DNA of 64,000 nt. It comes from Dokdonia donghaensis DSW-1 (GTDB taxonomy: Bacteria > Bacteroidota > Bacteroidia > Flavobacteriales > Flavobacteriaceae). Within the stretch, counting starts at the first letter, position 1. The number at the start of each line of letters is the position of its first letter. The notes below the pieces were generated by a model that was not told the origin of the DNA, ran no database searches, and saw only the letters and a program-made list of their open reading frames with translations. The position numbers and the translations under genes were made by a program. Location: the NCBI RefSeq assembly GCF_001653755.1, contig NZ_CP015125.1, forward strand, positions 990,001 through 1,054,000. Direction: 5' to 3'. This document shows, one piece after another, positions 35,348 through 45,033 of the stretch.

Positions 35348-36811
35348 TTAGTACCCAGGGTTTTGTGATAATAACCCATTACTAAGGTTAATTTCAAACT
35401 GAGGAATAGGTAATAATAAATCTGTAGCGCTAAAGCTATGTCCATTTGCATTTGAGAATGCAGTAAGAACATCTTGAGCTACCCCAAATCTTCTTAAATC
35501 GTGTATTCTGTGATTTTCAAAGGCAAGTTCTACACGTCTCTCGACAAGTAAATCATCTCTTGTAATTACAGTTACTGTATTTGCATCATCATCTGGATTA
35601 TCTGGATCATCTGCTAGTCCAGCTCTATCTCTAATTTCTTGAAAAGATGCAAGAGCATTAGACGAGGTAGTCTGAGCACCACCAGCTAGTATAGCCTCTA
35701 CGTGCATTAAAAGCACATCTGCATAACGCAATATAATCCAGTCATTACCCGCACTCGTAGGGTCACTACTCGTTTCTGCAATACCTAAATCTGCATCGCC
35801 ATTAGGAATCCACTTTACTACTTGAGTTTGTGTAGGTTGTTGTGCATCTACTCGCTTTGAGTATTGTGCTCTATCTCCACCAAATTCATCTAGAGCTGCA
35901 ATAGCCTCATCTGTCACATAGTTTACTCCACTTGTACGACCTACCCCGTTAAGCATTTCTGCAGAGAAGTTTTGACTTTCAAGAGAGTTGCTGGCTACAT
36001 AACCTACAGTAAAAATGTTTTCACCATTTGCCTCATTAAAGAATACATCTCTAAAATCTGCTTCAAGGGCATATTGCTCACTATTTATGATGTCTTCAAG
36101 TAAACCTTGAGCTTCACCATAATTAGTTCCTTGTGTTAAATATACTTTTGCGAGCATACCTTGTGCAGCAGCTTTCGAAGCTCTGTTAGGAGTACTCGTA
36201 ACATCTAGAGAACCGATTGCATTTTGAAAATCTTCAATTATGAAAGCGTAGATGTCACTTGTAGCTATTCTTGTAAATTGCGCTTCAGAATCAGAGATAA
36301 GTATAGGACCATCTATAAGAGGTACATCTCCATAAGAACGTACTAAGTTAAAATAAGCTAGGCCTCTTAAGAATCTAGCTTCCCCTTCTATAGTTGCAGC
36401 ATCCTCTCCAGCTAAGTCGATATTATCTAAAACTAGATTAGCTTTCGTAATAATATCATACATACTACGGTAGTAATCAAATACAAAACCATTAGTAGGT
36501 TGTACTGTAAAGTTGTCAAATTGACCAGCTTCACCTTCACCACTTTTTGATCTTGTGTTGTCACTGAGCATCTCTGTTACATAGAACTCAATTTGTTGTG
36601 CGTGATTAAGACTTGCATCTGTAAGCTCAAGGCTATTAACACCTTGTAGTGCGTCATAAACTGATACTAAAACAGATTCAAGCTCTTCTGCATTATTTGG
36701 GAATGTCTCACCCACAAGTACCGCTGTTGGTACTGGCTCTAAAAAGTCATCGCCGCAAGAGACAGTGCTCACTACGATCAATAACATCAATAATCTTTTA
36801 AATGTTTTCAT
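35348..36811 (-). CDS. SusD-like surface glycan-binding lipoprotein
   Basis: 487 residues with lipobox STVSC, then the SusD/RagB pattern: TPR-like helices (EGEARFLRGLAYFNLVRSYGDVPLI), the C-terminal RRVELAFENHRIHDLRRFG and closing YLLLPIPQFEI-type end. Caps the SusC pore and hands over oligosaccharides; here oligo-alginate is implied by the neighbours. Starts 11 bp after SusC. Confidence 0.95.
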   Translation of the reverse strand: MKTFKRLLMLLIVVSTVSCGDDFLEPVPTAVLVGETFPNNAEELESVLVSVYDALQGVNSLELTDASLNHAQQIEFYVTEMLSDNTRSKSGEGEAGQFDNFTVQPTNGFVFDYYRSMYDIITKANLVLDNIDLAGEDAATIEGEARFLRGLAYFNLVRSYGDVPLIDGPILISDSEAQFTRIATSDIYAFIIEDFQNAIGSLDVTSTPNRASKAAAQGMLAKVYLTQGTNYGEAQGLLEDIINSEQYALEADFRDVFFNEANGENIFTVGYVASNSLESQNFSAEMLNGVGRTSGVNYVTDEAIAALDEFGGDRAQYSKRVDAQQPTQTQVVKWIPNGDADLGIAETSSDPTSAGNDWIILRYADVLLMHVEAILAGGAQTTSSNALASFQEIRDRAGLADDPDNPDDDANTVTVITRDDLLVERRVELAFENHRIHDLRRFGVAQDVLTAFSNANGHSFSATDLLLPIPQFEINLSNGLLSQNPGY

Positions 36812-36822
36812 AGTTGTCTTTC

Positions 36823-39800
36823 TTAAAATTCTAAATTAACTCCTAGCGAAATTGTTCGAGCGATAGGCGATCCTCCACGTTGGTATCCTACATTGAGAGC
36901 TCCTTCACTTTGGTATGATTCTGGGTTCCATCCCGTGTAACCATCTGCAGTGATGTACATTAAGTTTTGCCCTGAAGCATATACACGAGCACGAGATAAA
37001 CCTACACGTGAGATAAGATCTTTATCAAATGTATATCCAAGGCTCAATGTACGTAGTGCTACGTATGATGCGTCAGAAATAATATCATCAGTAAAAATTT
37101 TCTCTTTAATGAATTGTTGATCTGGAGTTGTTTCAGTATTGAAATCCTCACGACTACTAAATTGATTAAAGATATACTGGTCTGCAATGTTTCTTACCTC
37201 TGCACCCCAGCTTCCTTGTAGTGTGAAGCTAAAATCTACATCACCTATTTGGAAATCATTTGCAACACTCCAGATGAGATCTGGGAATGGATCACCTATG
37301 ATTGTTTTATCCTCATCGTCTATAAGTCCATCACCATTTAAATCTTTTACATAAACATCTTGTGCTTCACCACCTACTACTGCATAAGGATCATTTATAA
37401 ATTCAAGCGGGATATCTCTATCCACTACATAACCATAAAAAGAAGAGATAGGCTGTCCTTCAAGTGTAATCCACTCAGCAGCACGTTTACTATCTACATT
37501 TGTAATAAGTCCACTTGCTCCAGCAAAGTCAGTTAGTTCATTCTTATTTGTAGAAGCTAGTATAGTCGTATTCCAAGTAAAGTTTTCATTTGTAATGTTA
37601 CGTGTACGTAACTCAATCTCTATACCCTTATTTACCACTTCACCTCTATTTGCAAGTGCTTGACTAAATCCTGTAGTTGTAGAAACTGGTACATTAAGTA
37701 ATAACTGGTCTGATGTCTTGTTATAAGCATCAATAGATCCAGAGATTCTCCCTTGGAAAAGGCCAAAGTCTACAGCGACGTTTGCCTCGCTTGAGCGTTC
37801 CCACTGTAAATCTGGGTTTGCAACGTTTATAGGAGCAAGACCATTAACTACCTCATTGTTAAAGACACTAGAATTTGGTCCGTATAATTGTAGTGATGGG
37901 TATAGTTCAATATTATCAGAAATAAGACCGCTACCTAGGCTTAAGTCTTTGTTACCTGTAAAACCGTAACTAGCTCTAAGTTTTAAGTTACTTATTACAT
38001 CACTTTCGCTAAGGAAATCTTCTCTCGCAAGGTTCCAACCTAATGATACCGCTGGGAAGTAACCATATTTGTTATTTACTCCAAAAGAAGAGTGTCCATC
38101 TGCTCTTAAACTTACAGAGGCAAGATATTTATCTTCATAAGAATAGTTTACACGTCCAAAAAATGAAAGTAAACGCTCTTCAGTATTATATGATACATTT
38201 TCTATAACAGTTGTTCCACCACCGAGAGTTTGTATAAGATCATTTGAAAACCCGTTTACAGCAACAGATGAGTATTCACGATCCCACTTCTCTGCAGAGG
38301 CTCCTAAAAGTGCACTTAAGTTATGCGAGCCAAAAGACTTGTCATAAGTAAGTAATGCTTCAGTAAGGATATGTATACGCTCGAAGTTGTCTAAATCTAG
38401 TTGTGCGGCAGATGCACCGTTACGGCTAGCTTCTACTCCTTGGTAACGACGTTGCTTTCTTGACTGGTAATCACCACCTAGAGTAGCTTTAAAGTTTAAT
38501 CCTTCTGCAATCTTGTACTTTCCATAAAAGTTACCATACATTCTAAACTGCTTATCTGTACGATCTCTCTCTAATACTTTTGCAGCGGGGTTTTGATTAC
38601 TTGTAGTACTTATATCTACTAGCTCACTTCCATCTCCAAAGAGATCATAGTTATCAAAGTGACGTTCTCTAGCATAATCACCTATTTGTACATCTGGATA
38701 CACGTTGCGATCTACATATTGAATAGAGTTTGCATCGTGAAAAATAGGTAACCACGGCTGTTGCCTTAAAATATCGTGAGTAGATCCATCAAAACGTCTT
38801 CTATTTGTATAAGAAGGAGCAAGGTTAGCCCCAAAAGAGAAGTTGTCATTTACTTTAGTATCTACTTTAAGTCTAAAGTTATATTTCTTAAAGTCATCTG
38901 TAATAAGTACTCCCTCATCGTGTACATAAGAAAGTGAGGTGTTGAATTTTGTTTTCTCACTTCCACCTCTTGCGCTCAGTGAGTGACTTTCTATCTGTCC
39001 ACCATCAAAAATGCGATCTTGCCAAGACTCATCTATACCTAAAAGCTCTCTATATTGAGACCTTAGAGAAAGTTCTCCAGTATTTGCAAGCTCTCTAGCG
39101 TGAGATGCTGCTACGCTTATATCATAAGCATCACTTTGTCTTGCTTCTTTAAAACCAGTAAAGGTGTTGTAACTAAAAACCGTTTTACCTTCTTTACCTT
39201 GTTTAGTAGTTATTATAATAACCCCACCAGAAGCTCTAGAACCATAAATAGCAGCAGATGCTGCATCTTTAAGAACTTCTACAGAGTCTATGTCGTTTAC
39301 ATCTACCGTGTTTAGGAAGTCTGCATCGAGAACTACGCCATCTACTACAAGAAGAGGCCCGCTGTCTCCAGCAATAGATCCTACACCTCTAATGTTTATT
39401 GTAGCATTAGATCCAGCTTCGCCTTCCGTAGCCTGTATATTAAGACCGGCAACTTGACCTACGAGGGCTTCGTTTGCCGTACCTACAGCTATCTGGTCTA
39501 GATCTTCATTTTTTACTTTACCTACAGCTCCAGTAATTTTTGTTCTAGATTGTGTACCATAACCTATTACAACTACCTCTTCAAGAGCATTTGCATCTAC
39601 TTTAAGACTCACGTTTGCTTCAGTTTGCCCAGTAATAGGGACAATCTTAGAAGCAAAGCCTACATACGAGTACTGTAAGACATCACCAACCGATACAGAC
39701 AGCTGGTAATTACCATCAAAATCTGTTGAGACTCCGTTTTGAGAACCTTGTACAATTACACTAACTCCAGGAATAGGAGCATTGTCTTCCTCCGAGACTA

Positions 39801-39891
39801 CGGTACCTTTTATAATATATGCGTCTTGCCCAAAAAGCAATACACCACATAAAAGAAAAAAGGCTAAGGAAAACTTAGTTTTTACATTCAT
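36823..39891 (-). CDS. SusC-like TonB-dependent outer-membrane transporter
   Basis: 1022 residues. Signal peptide, CarboxypepD_reg-like domain (about residues 28-105), plug (VVIGYGTQSRTKITGAV through GVIIITTKQGK) and a 22-strand barrel ending in LGVNLEF. Imports oligo-alginate by TonB energy. No palindrome copy occurs anywhere in this 3-kb gene. Transcribed from the operator-bearing promoter upstream. Confidence 0.96.
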   Translation of the reverse strand: MNVKTKFSLAFFLLCGVLLFGQDAYIIKGTVVSEEDNAPIPGVSVIVQGSQNGVSTDFDGNYQLSVSVGDVLQYSYVGFASKIVPITGQTEANVSLKVDANALEEVVVIGYGTQSRTKITGAVGKVKNEDLDQIAVGTANEALVGQVAGLNIQATEGEAGSNATINIRGVGSIAGDSGPLLVVDGVVLDADFLNTVDVNDIDSVEVLKDAASAAIYGSRASGGVIIITTKQGKEGKTVFSYNTFTGFKEARQSDAYDISVAASHARELANTGELSLRSQYRELLGIDESWQDRIFDGGQIESHSLSARGGSEKTKFNTSLSYVHDEGVLITDDFKKYNFRLKVDTKVNDNFSFGANLAPSYTNRRRFDGSTHDILRQQPWLPIFHDANSIQYVDRNVYPDVQIGDYARERHFDNYDLFGDGSELVDISTTSNQNPAAKVLERDRTDKQFRMYGNFYGKYKIAEGLNFKATLGGDYQSRKQRRYQGVEASRNGASAAQLDLDNFERIHILTEALLTYDKSFGSHNLSALLGASAEKWDREYSSVAVNGFSNDLIQTLGGGTTVIENVSYNTEERLLSFFGRVNYSYEDKYLASVSLRADGHSSFGVNNKYGYFPAVSLGWNLAREDFLSESDVISNLKLRASYGFTGNKDLSLGSGLISDNIELYPSLQLYGPNSSVFNNEVVNGLAPINVANPDLQWERSSEANVAVDFGLFQGRISGSIDAYNKTSDQLLLNVPVSTTTGFSQALANRGEVVNKGIEIELRTRNITNENFTWNTTILASTNKNELTDFAGASGLITNVDSKRAAEWITLEGQPISSFYGYVVDRDIPLEFINDPYAVVGGEAQDVYVKDLNGDGLIDDEDKTIIGDPFPDLIWSVANDFQIGDVDFSFTLQGSWGAEVRNIADQYIFNQFSSREDFNTETTPDQQFIKEKIFTDDIISDASYVALRTLSLGYTFDKDLISRVGLSRARVYASGQNLMYITADGYTGWNPESYQSEGALNVGYQRGGSPIARTISLGVNLEF

Positions 39892-40039
39892 AATTAATGA
39901 TTTAAGATTTAATTAATTTGTTTTTTAAATAATCCTCAGAAAAACATTAAGTGCTATAGGTTCTGTATGCGTTTTACTACTTTTACAGCAAATAGACTTT
40001 CTAAGTTTATTTATACTTCCTACCAGAAGTGATTATTAA

Positions 40040-40066
40040 GGACAGTGTCGCAGCTGTCCTTTTTTT
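40040..40066 (+). terminator. Plus-strand terminator-like hairpin abutting the susC operator
   Basis: GGACAG (40040-40045) pairs with CTGTCC (40054-40059), followed by seven T (40060-40066). All nearby genes are on the minus strand, so this would stop antisense transcription coming out of the susC promoter region, or act as a hairpin in the susC leader. Confidence 0.5.
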
Positions 40067-40067
40067 A

Positions 40068-40133
40068 TTGGTTTTCCAAACTGGTTTACCACTTTGGAAA
40101 ACCAAATATGATGATAATAAATTGTTAATGCAA
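40068..40133 (-). promoter_or_regulatory. susC promoter with three-unit operator
   Basis: TTGGTTTTCCAAA (40068-40080) and TTTGGAAAACCAA (40093-40105) form a perfect 13-bp inverted repeat around a 12-bp centre that itself contains TGGTTTACCA. TGG starts at 40069, 40082 and 40095, an exact 13-bp period. On the minus strand a TTG (40131-40133), 20-base spacer and CATATTTG (40103-40110; 7 of 8 to TAnnTTTG) form a promoter whose -7 element overlaps the operator's upstream end. The likely binder is the GntR/FadR-type regulator at 32813. Confidence 0.72.
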
Positions 40134-40156
40134 AAAAAAGAGTGTTAAAATATTAA

Positions 40157-40504
40157 CTATTCCATAAAATCTTCGCGTATTGGTGAGAAAACGTCAATAA
40201 GTACCCCTGCTTCAGTACAAATAGCTCCGTGTAAATCGTGTGGCGGAATGTAAAAAGAATCTCCAGCTTTAAGGGTCTGAGTCTTTCCGTCTATGGTAAC
40301 ATCAAAAGATCCACTCTCTACATAAGTTACTTGAGAATGGTAGTGCTCGTGCATAGGTCCTATTCCTCCTTTTTCAAAATGTACCTTTACGAGCATAATC
40401 TTATCGTCATAGCCCATTATTTTGCGTTTTACGCCTTCACCTACTACTTCCCACTCAATGTCTGCGCCTTGTATAAATTCTTTACTTGATCCAAATGATT
40501 CCAT
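40157..40504 (-). CDS. kdgF: KdgF-type cupin, unsaturated uronate processing
   Basis: 115 residues, the size of KdgF. Cupin metal-binding motif MHEHYHSQVTYVESGSFDVTIDG and the second motif PPHDLHGA are visible. KdgF speeds the ring-opening of 4,5-unsaturated monouronates to DEH. Lies 5 bp after the PL17 gene, which makes such monomers. Confidence 0.9.
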   Translation of the reverse strand: MESFGSSKEFIQGADIEWEVVGEGVKRKIMGYDDKIMLVKVHFEKGGIGPMHEHYHSQVTYVESGSFDVTIDGKTQTLKAGDSFYIPPHDLHGAICTEAGVLIDVFSPIREDFME

Positions 40505-40509
40505 AATGT

Positions 40510-42807
40510 TTAATTTTTAAGTTGTTTGAAATAATATGTACCCTTCCAGGTGTATGTACTGTTAGATAATTCTAGTTTGTGTTGCGCTTTCGCGAAAGCG
40601 GAATCTACCACAATCACTGCATAGCGGTCTTTGTTTTGTAAGGTAAGCTCGAGGGCTGTATACCCTTGAGGTGACGCTAGTGATTTAATATTTTGAATAG
40701 CTGCATAGGCATTTTCTGCTTTTTCGGTCACTGGGTTATACGTGCCGTGAGACTCTATTACTTGCACAAAAAGACCATTCTTCATATTGTTGCGACGATG
40801 TATAAGCATAGGGTCGCGACGTAAATTAAACTCTGGGTCACTCGCCCCTACACGACCAAGAATGAACTGGTCTTTACCCTCTGTGAGAACAGTTGCCGAG
40901 TAAAACTTCTTGTTATCTAGCCAGGTAAACTGTGTGTTTTCTGTACTAGGGATGCCTGTAGCCTCTTTCCAGATATGCTGGTAACCTGCTTTTGTGCCTA
41001 GAGGGCTGAGTTGTGGTGGAGTGTTTAAATCAAGGTTTGTCGCTACTACCTGCCCTTTATAATAGAGTGGAAGGTCATATTTGTGATTGCTATCACTGGT
41101 CACGTTAAGAATATCTATAAGCAACGGTTTTTTATGATGGTCTAGCGTTACCATCATCATAGTACGAGTAAACTCTGTGCCGGGGTAGGCATTTGCCTCT
41201 ACCGCACTTACAACCTGAATGTTTGGGTCGCTTGTTTCAAAAGTGGTCACCTCTGGGTGATGTTTTGAACTTTCTTTAAATATACCTTTGTAATGAGAGG
41301 TTTCATCTTGTACGATGGTGTTGTGAGCTATTGTTTGTTTTGCCCAACTCGTATTTTCTTTAAGATATCCTCCACCATTTTTTTGCTCTACATTTACAAA
41401 ACGCGCCAGGCCATAATCTTGTAAAACCTCTTCACCATCTTCATATAGGGAGTACGATAATTTATCAAAGTGACCGTGACTTAACCCGTGAGCAGCATTC
41501 TTCATAACAAGTGCCATTGTGCCGCCCTCATAATTTGCACGTAATATAGCTACACCGCCTTCATCACCTTTTGCTCCGTCACGTAAGAGCATAGACTCTT
41601 TTATAAAAGGTTGTGCTTTGCCTTGATGTATGCCTTGAGCAACTGCAAGACCTGTGGCATCTAGCTGTACATTATCTTGTTGTAGTGCGACAGATAGTAG
41701 TCTTGGGTCTTGATTACCGTAGTAGTATGCAATATCTACTGCAGAAACAAGGGACGCCGTTTGGTATGACATTCCCTTTTGTCCATCATTAAGAGGGAAG
41801 AATTCACCATCTGCATCTGTAAGGTTTAATAGGGCATCTACCGCTTTAATGAGTACACCGCCGTTGTATTCAAATATCTTGAGCTCTGGTTTTTTTGTTT
41901 CTAACGCTTGCGCGAAAGCTAAGAATGGATACATCGCATAACGTTGGTAGTAAGGACCCTCTGTATAATATCCATCTGGCGAAAATGGCTCATCTAGATT
42001 TGCCAAAAATCCAGACTTTTGTCCTTCTTTTTTTATAGTCCCGCCATCATTGTCGAGAGCTGCACTATCTATGCCATCGTCCTTTATTCCGAATAGCGCT
42101 CTATCTACTAGCTCATCATCATTCATCACTAAGCCTATCATCCCTACAGCTACAGTTCCCCAAGTACTATGATTATGTACTCTATTAAAAAACTGTGGTG
42201 TTTCTATAGATAGAAAATCTGCAAAGGGACGAAATAATTCATTATCTAAGGTCTGTCGTTCTTCTTCTGTGATCCATCCTCTTATACCGTCATACGCCTG
42301 ACTCATATATACCAGCCAGTTTGCATCATTAAGACATTGCCAAAAGATTTTTCCGCGGGCATATGAGCGTTCTTGCGGGTGACGAGGTAGTGACTTGTAC
42401 ATCTTTGCATATGCTAGTAATACATCTCTGGTAAACGCTGCATATTTAGTATCACCTGTAATTTGAAACAGGGCACCTGCTTTTTGTAAAGCGGCATAAT
42501 TTTTTTTGTGTTGCGTATGGGTGTAGCCACCAGCCATATCTTTTGGTATGGGCACTTGTATACCTTCTGCCATTGCCGCATCTACTTCTTGCTTTGCTCG
42601 CTCAAGTGATTTGTCAAATAATGGGACACTCCCTAATGCACTTTTTATATCATCTACACTTTTTGAGGTAAGCATTAGTTTAGGGTGATCTGCATTACTT
42701 TCTAAGTCACTTGGTGTAGTAGTTTGATCTTGATTTTTACAAGAAAGAGCAACCATTACAATTGCAATGAGCTGTATAGCTTTTTTTAAGTGTTTAAAGT
42801 GTGTCAT
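40510..42807 (-). CDS. PL17 oligoalginate lyase (lipoprotein)
   Basis: 765 residues with lipobox VALSC near residue 23. N-terminal alpha/alpha barrel with NHSTWG and YTEGPYYQRYAMYPF, then a heparinase II/III-like beta domain with GLSHGHFDKLSYSLY. The spacing and Tyr/His/Asn residues are those of PL17 exo-lyases, which cut alginate oligomers to unsaturated monouronates in the periplasm. Contains palindrome copy 14 and a one-mismatch copy. Confidence 0.9.
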   Translation of the reverse strand: MTHFKHLKKAIQLIAIVMVALSCKNQDQTTTPSDLESNADHPKLMLTSKSVDDIKSALGSVPLFDKSLERAKQEVDAAMAEGIQVPIPKDMAGGYTHTQHKKNYAALQKAGALFQITGDTKYAAFTRDVLLAYAKMYKSLPRHPQERSYARGKIFWQCLNDANWLVYMSQAYDGIRGWITEEERQTLDNELFRPFADFLSIETPQFFNRVHNHSTWGTVAVGMIGLVMNDDELVDRALFGIKDDGIDSAALDNDGGTIKKEGQKSGFLANLDEPFSPDGYYTEGPYYQRYAMYPFLAFAQALETKKPELKIFEYNGGVLIKAVDALLNLTDADGEFFPLNDGQKGMSYQTASLVSAVDIAYYYGNQDPRLLSVALQQDNVQLDATGLAVAQGIHQGKAQPFIKESMLLRDGAKGDEGGVAILRANYEGGTMALVMKNAAHGLSHGHFDKLSYSLYEDGEEVLQDYGLARFVNVEQKNGGGYLKENTSWAKQTIAHNTIVQDETSHYKGIFKESSKHHPEVTTFETSDPNIQVVSAVEANAYPGTEFTRTMMMVTLDHHKKPLLIDILNVTSDSNHKYDLPLYYKGQVVATNLDLNTPPQLSPLGTKAGYQHIWKEATGIPSTENTQFTWLDNKKFYSATVLTEGKDQFILGRVGASDPEFNLRRDPMLIHRRNNMKNGLFVQVIESHGTYNPVTEKAENAYAAIQNIKSLASPQGYTALELTLQNKDRYAVIVVDSAFAKAQHKLELSNSTYTWKGTYYFKQLKN
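40586..40599. repeat. 14-bp palindrome, copy 14
   Basis: Perfect copy in the PL17 gene near its 3' end, read as SAFAKAQ. Confidence 0.95.
41906..41919. repeat. Near-copy of the 14-bp palindrome (one mismatch)
   Basis: GCTTGCGCGAAAGC in the PL17 gene, read as LAFAQAL. Confidence 0.75.
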
Positions 42808-42813
42808 AAATAG

Positions 42814-45033
42814 TTACTTTATCTTATAAGTTACTGCTGCTGCAGGTTGTAATGTGTAGTTTGTATCAATACCATCTTGAGTGACAATAATCGCTACTTT
42901 TTTGCCACTTAGTAGCGTGATGGTTAATTCTTGATTGTTTACTTGAGTCATTATATCTCCTCCTTCGGGAATTTCAATATTTACTGTGTCAACAACCGCT
43001 TTTGAAATATTAAAGTAAATGGAGCTATTTCCTTTAAATAGCATTTTTGAGCTCCCATTATGAAGGGACCACCCTTTTAAAGAAGGGTTTTTCTCAGTTT
43101 CTAGTATGCGGGTGTCGTAAGTACTATAAGGATAAAGTACAGTAATAAAACTGTATGAAGCTTCTCCTTCTTTAGAAATAGTAGACCACTGTTTTCCTCT
43201 TTTTCCAGAAGTAGTTACACGATCCACCTTATTGAGTTGGTAAATATCTAGACCGCTTCCGTTAGAAAAATTAGAACGTAAGAGTTCGGCACCATTTTCT
43301 GTGGTGTAGTGACCTTGCCATTGTTGCTTATAGGTATGTGCTTCTTTAGCGTAAAAATTATCTTTCACGATCCAAAAATCATCTTCTACAGAGATTACTT
43401 GTCTTGTGTATGTAACCCCTTTTTCCTCAAAGCCATCGTGGCTGCCTATAAAGAGATCTATAGATTCGTTAGAGAGCCACCCCAGCACCTTAGGTTCTGG
43501 AAGACTTTTAAATTTACCAAAACCACTTCCTCCTTTATTAGATGTGTAGTCTTTACCTTGAAGTATATTGTCTACAAGTGCAACATTTTTTACTTCACTA
43601 TTTTTAAATAGCTCTAGGTCATCTAGAGAGTAGCGTACTTGGTAATTAGGTAAAATTACGTGCTCATTTGCCATTGCTTGTATACCTAGCATATCTCCGT
43701 GCTGGTGGTCTGGCTTGTCTTTATCAAGACCTGCAGCTATTATGAGCATTTTGTTACTGGGTTTCCAGCCCTCTCTCATTATATAATAACCTGTGTCTGT
43801 AAAAGCATATGACTTTGTTTCTGGTGGCGTAGCTTTTATAGATTTTAAGCCCTCAAGTTGATTACGGCTTAGGTACCATAAATATTTAGGTTGTACTGCT
43901 TGCTTTGCAAAATATCCCATTGCTGGGTCGTCAAATAATAAATACCCCAGTGTAAGTGAGCCCGAGATGTCATTTTTTTCTGCCCAAGGCGTATCTGTAT
44001 CATCAGAGAGTACAGGAGCGCTTCCGTCTGGATAAGCAACTTTAGTGAGCGTTGTAAATAATGATTTGAGCTTGTCTTCCCATAGTGTACTTACGGGCAT
44101 ATTACTTTTTTGGGCCAATTGGTACACATAAAAATAGTTGTCTATATCGCTCTGGTGGTAATGTATAGTACGTTCAAACTGAAACCCATCTTCATTAATC
44201 TCTCTTTTAAGATGCTCTTCCAGAAGTGACATAGCGTGTGTATACCACACATCTGCATCTTTAAAGTCATTTAATATTATAGCAAGCATAGCCAGTGCAG
44301 AAAGACCTCTGGTCTGGTGATTGCCAGCTTTAAACTCTTTATTGTTTTTATATAAATGTGCTGCGTGTTGAAGTAGTGTGGCTATAGTAGTAAGTTGATT
44401 CTTGTCTGTGTATGCTGCTTCTCCCAGATATCCATTATGTATTTGAAGCCAGTTTAAAATGCGATAACCAGATCTAAAAGACTCATACACGCCATTACCA
44501 TCATTTATGGTTTCAAAACTACTAGTAATTAAAGCATTATTAAGAGATGCTAGTTGCGATGTGTAATAGTCTATGTAAGATGGGTTTTTATTCTCATAGC
44601 GGTATAAAAAGGCAATGTCTACCATTTTATGTTGCCTAGCAAGGTGTCTTAAACCATATGCATTAATAGGAGTTCCATTTTTATAGTTAAAAGGTAATTT
44701 CCAAAACGTGCTATCATCAAATTTATCTAGGTGATCTTGAGCTCTAGCCGTGTGATATTTCTCCATCTTTGGGTAAAGACGTTTGTACTCTTCAAAACGC
44801 GTGTCTGTCTCGTGCCAGTCATAAAAATAACGAGAGGCAAAAACAGTTCTAAAATGTAGAGCGAGACCCGCTTGAGAAACTTCTCCTAGATCGTCTTGTA
44901 CACTCGTTTTGAGATATGGGAATAGTTCATCTATAGCAATTACCTGCTCAGAAGGAATATGCTGTGCATATCCTGATAGGGTAAATAATAAGAAGCATAG
45001 CTGAATCCCATATTTTTTAAAATGCTGCAACAT
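42814..45033 (-). CDS. Heparinase II/III-type polysaccharide lyase, candidate alginate lyase
   Basis: 739 residues with signal peptide (LSGYAQ). An N-terminal alpha barrel (GNHQTRGLSALAML, ERTIHYHQSDIDNYFYVY) is followed by a heparinase II/III-like domain with DHQHGDMLGIQ. Different from the PL17 protein next door, so it is probably another activity on the same polymer; PL39, PL15 or an unassigned family are possible and I cannot tell which. It abuts the PL6 gene with no gap, within the same unit. Confidence 0.75.
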   Translation of the reverse strand: MLQHFKKYGIQLCFLLFTLSGYAQHIPSEQVIAIDELFPYLKTSVQDDLGEVSQAGLALHFRTVFASRYFYDWHETDTRFEEYKRLYPKMEKYHTARAQDHLDKFDDSTFWKLPFNYKNGTPINAYGLRHLARQHKMVDIAFLYRYENKNPSYIDYYTSQLASLNNALITSSFETINDGNGVYESFRSGYRILNWLQIHNGYLGEAAYTDKNQLTTIATLLQHAAHLYKNNKEFKAGNHQTRGLSALAMLAIILNDFKDADVWYTHAMSLLEEHLKREINEDGFQFERTIHYHQSDIDNYFYVYQLAQKSNMPVSTLWEDKLKSLFTTLTKVAYPDGSAPVLSDDTDTPWAEKNDISGSLTLGYLLFDDPAMGYFAKQAVQPKYLWYLSRNQLEGLKSIKATPPETKSYAFTDTGYYIMREGWKPSNKMLIIAAGLDKDKPDHQHGDMLGIQAMANEHVILPNYQVRYSLDDLELFKNSEVKNVALVDNILQGKDYTSNKGGSGFGKFKSLPEPKVLGWLSNESIDLFIGSHDGFEEKGVTYTRQVISVEDDFWIVKDNFYAKEAHTYKQQWQGHYTTENGAELLRSNFSNGSGLDIYQLNKVDRVTTSGKRGKQWSTISKEGEASYSFITVLYPYSTYDTRILETEKNPSLKGWSLHNGSSKMLFKGNSSIYFNISKAVVDTVNIEIPEGGDIMTQVNNQELTITLLSGKKVAIIVTQDGIDTNYTLQPAAAVTYKIK

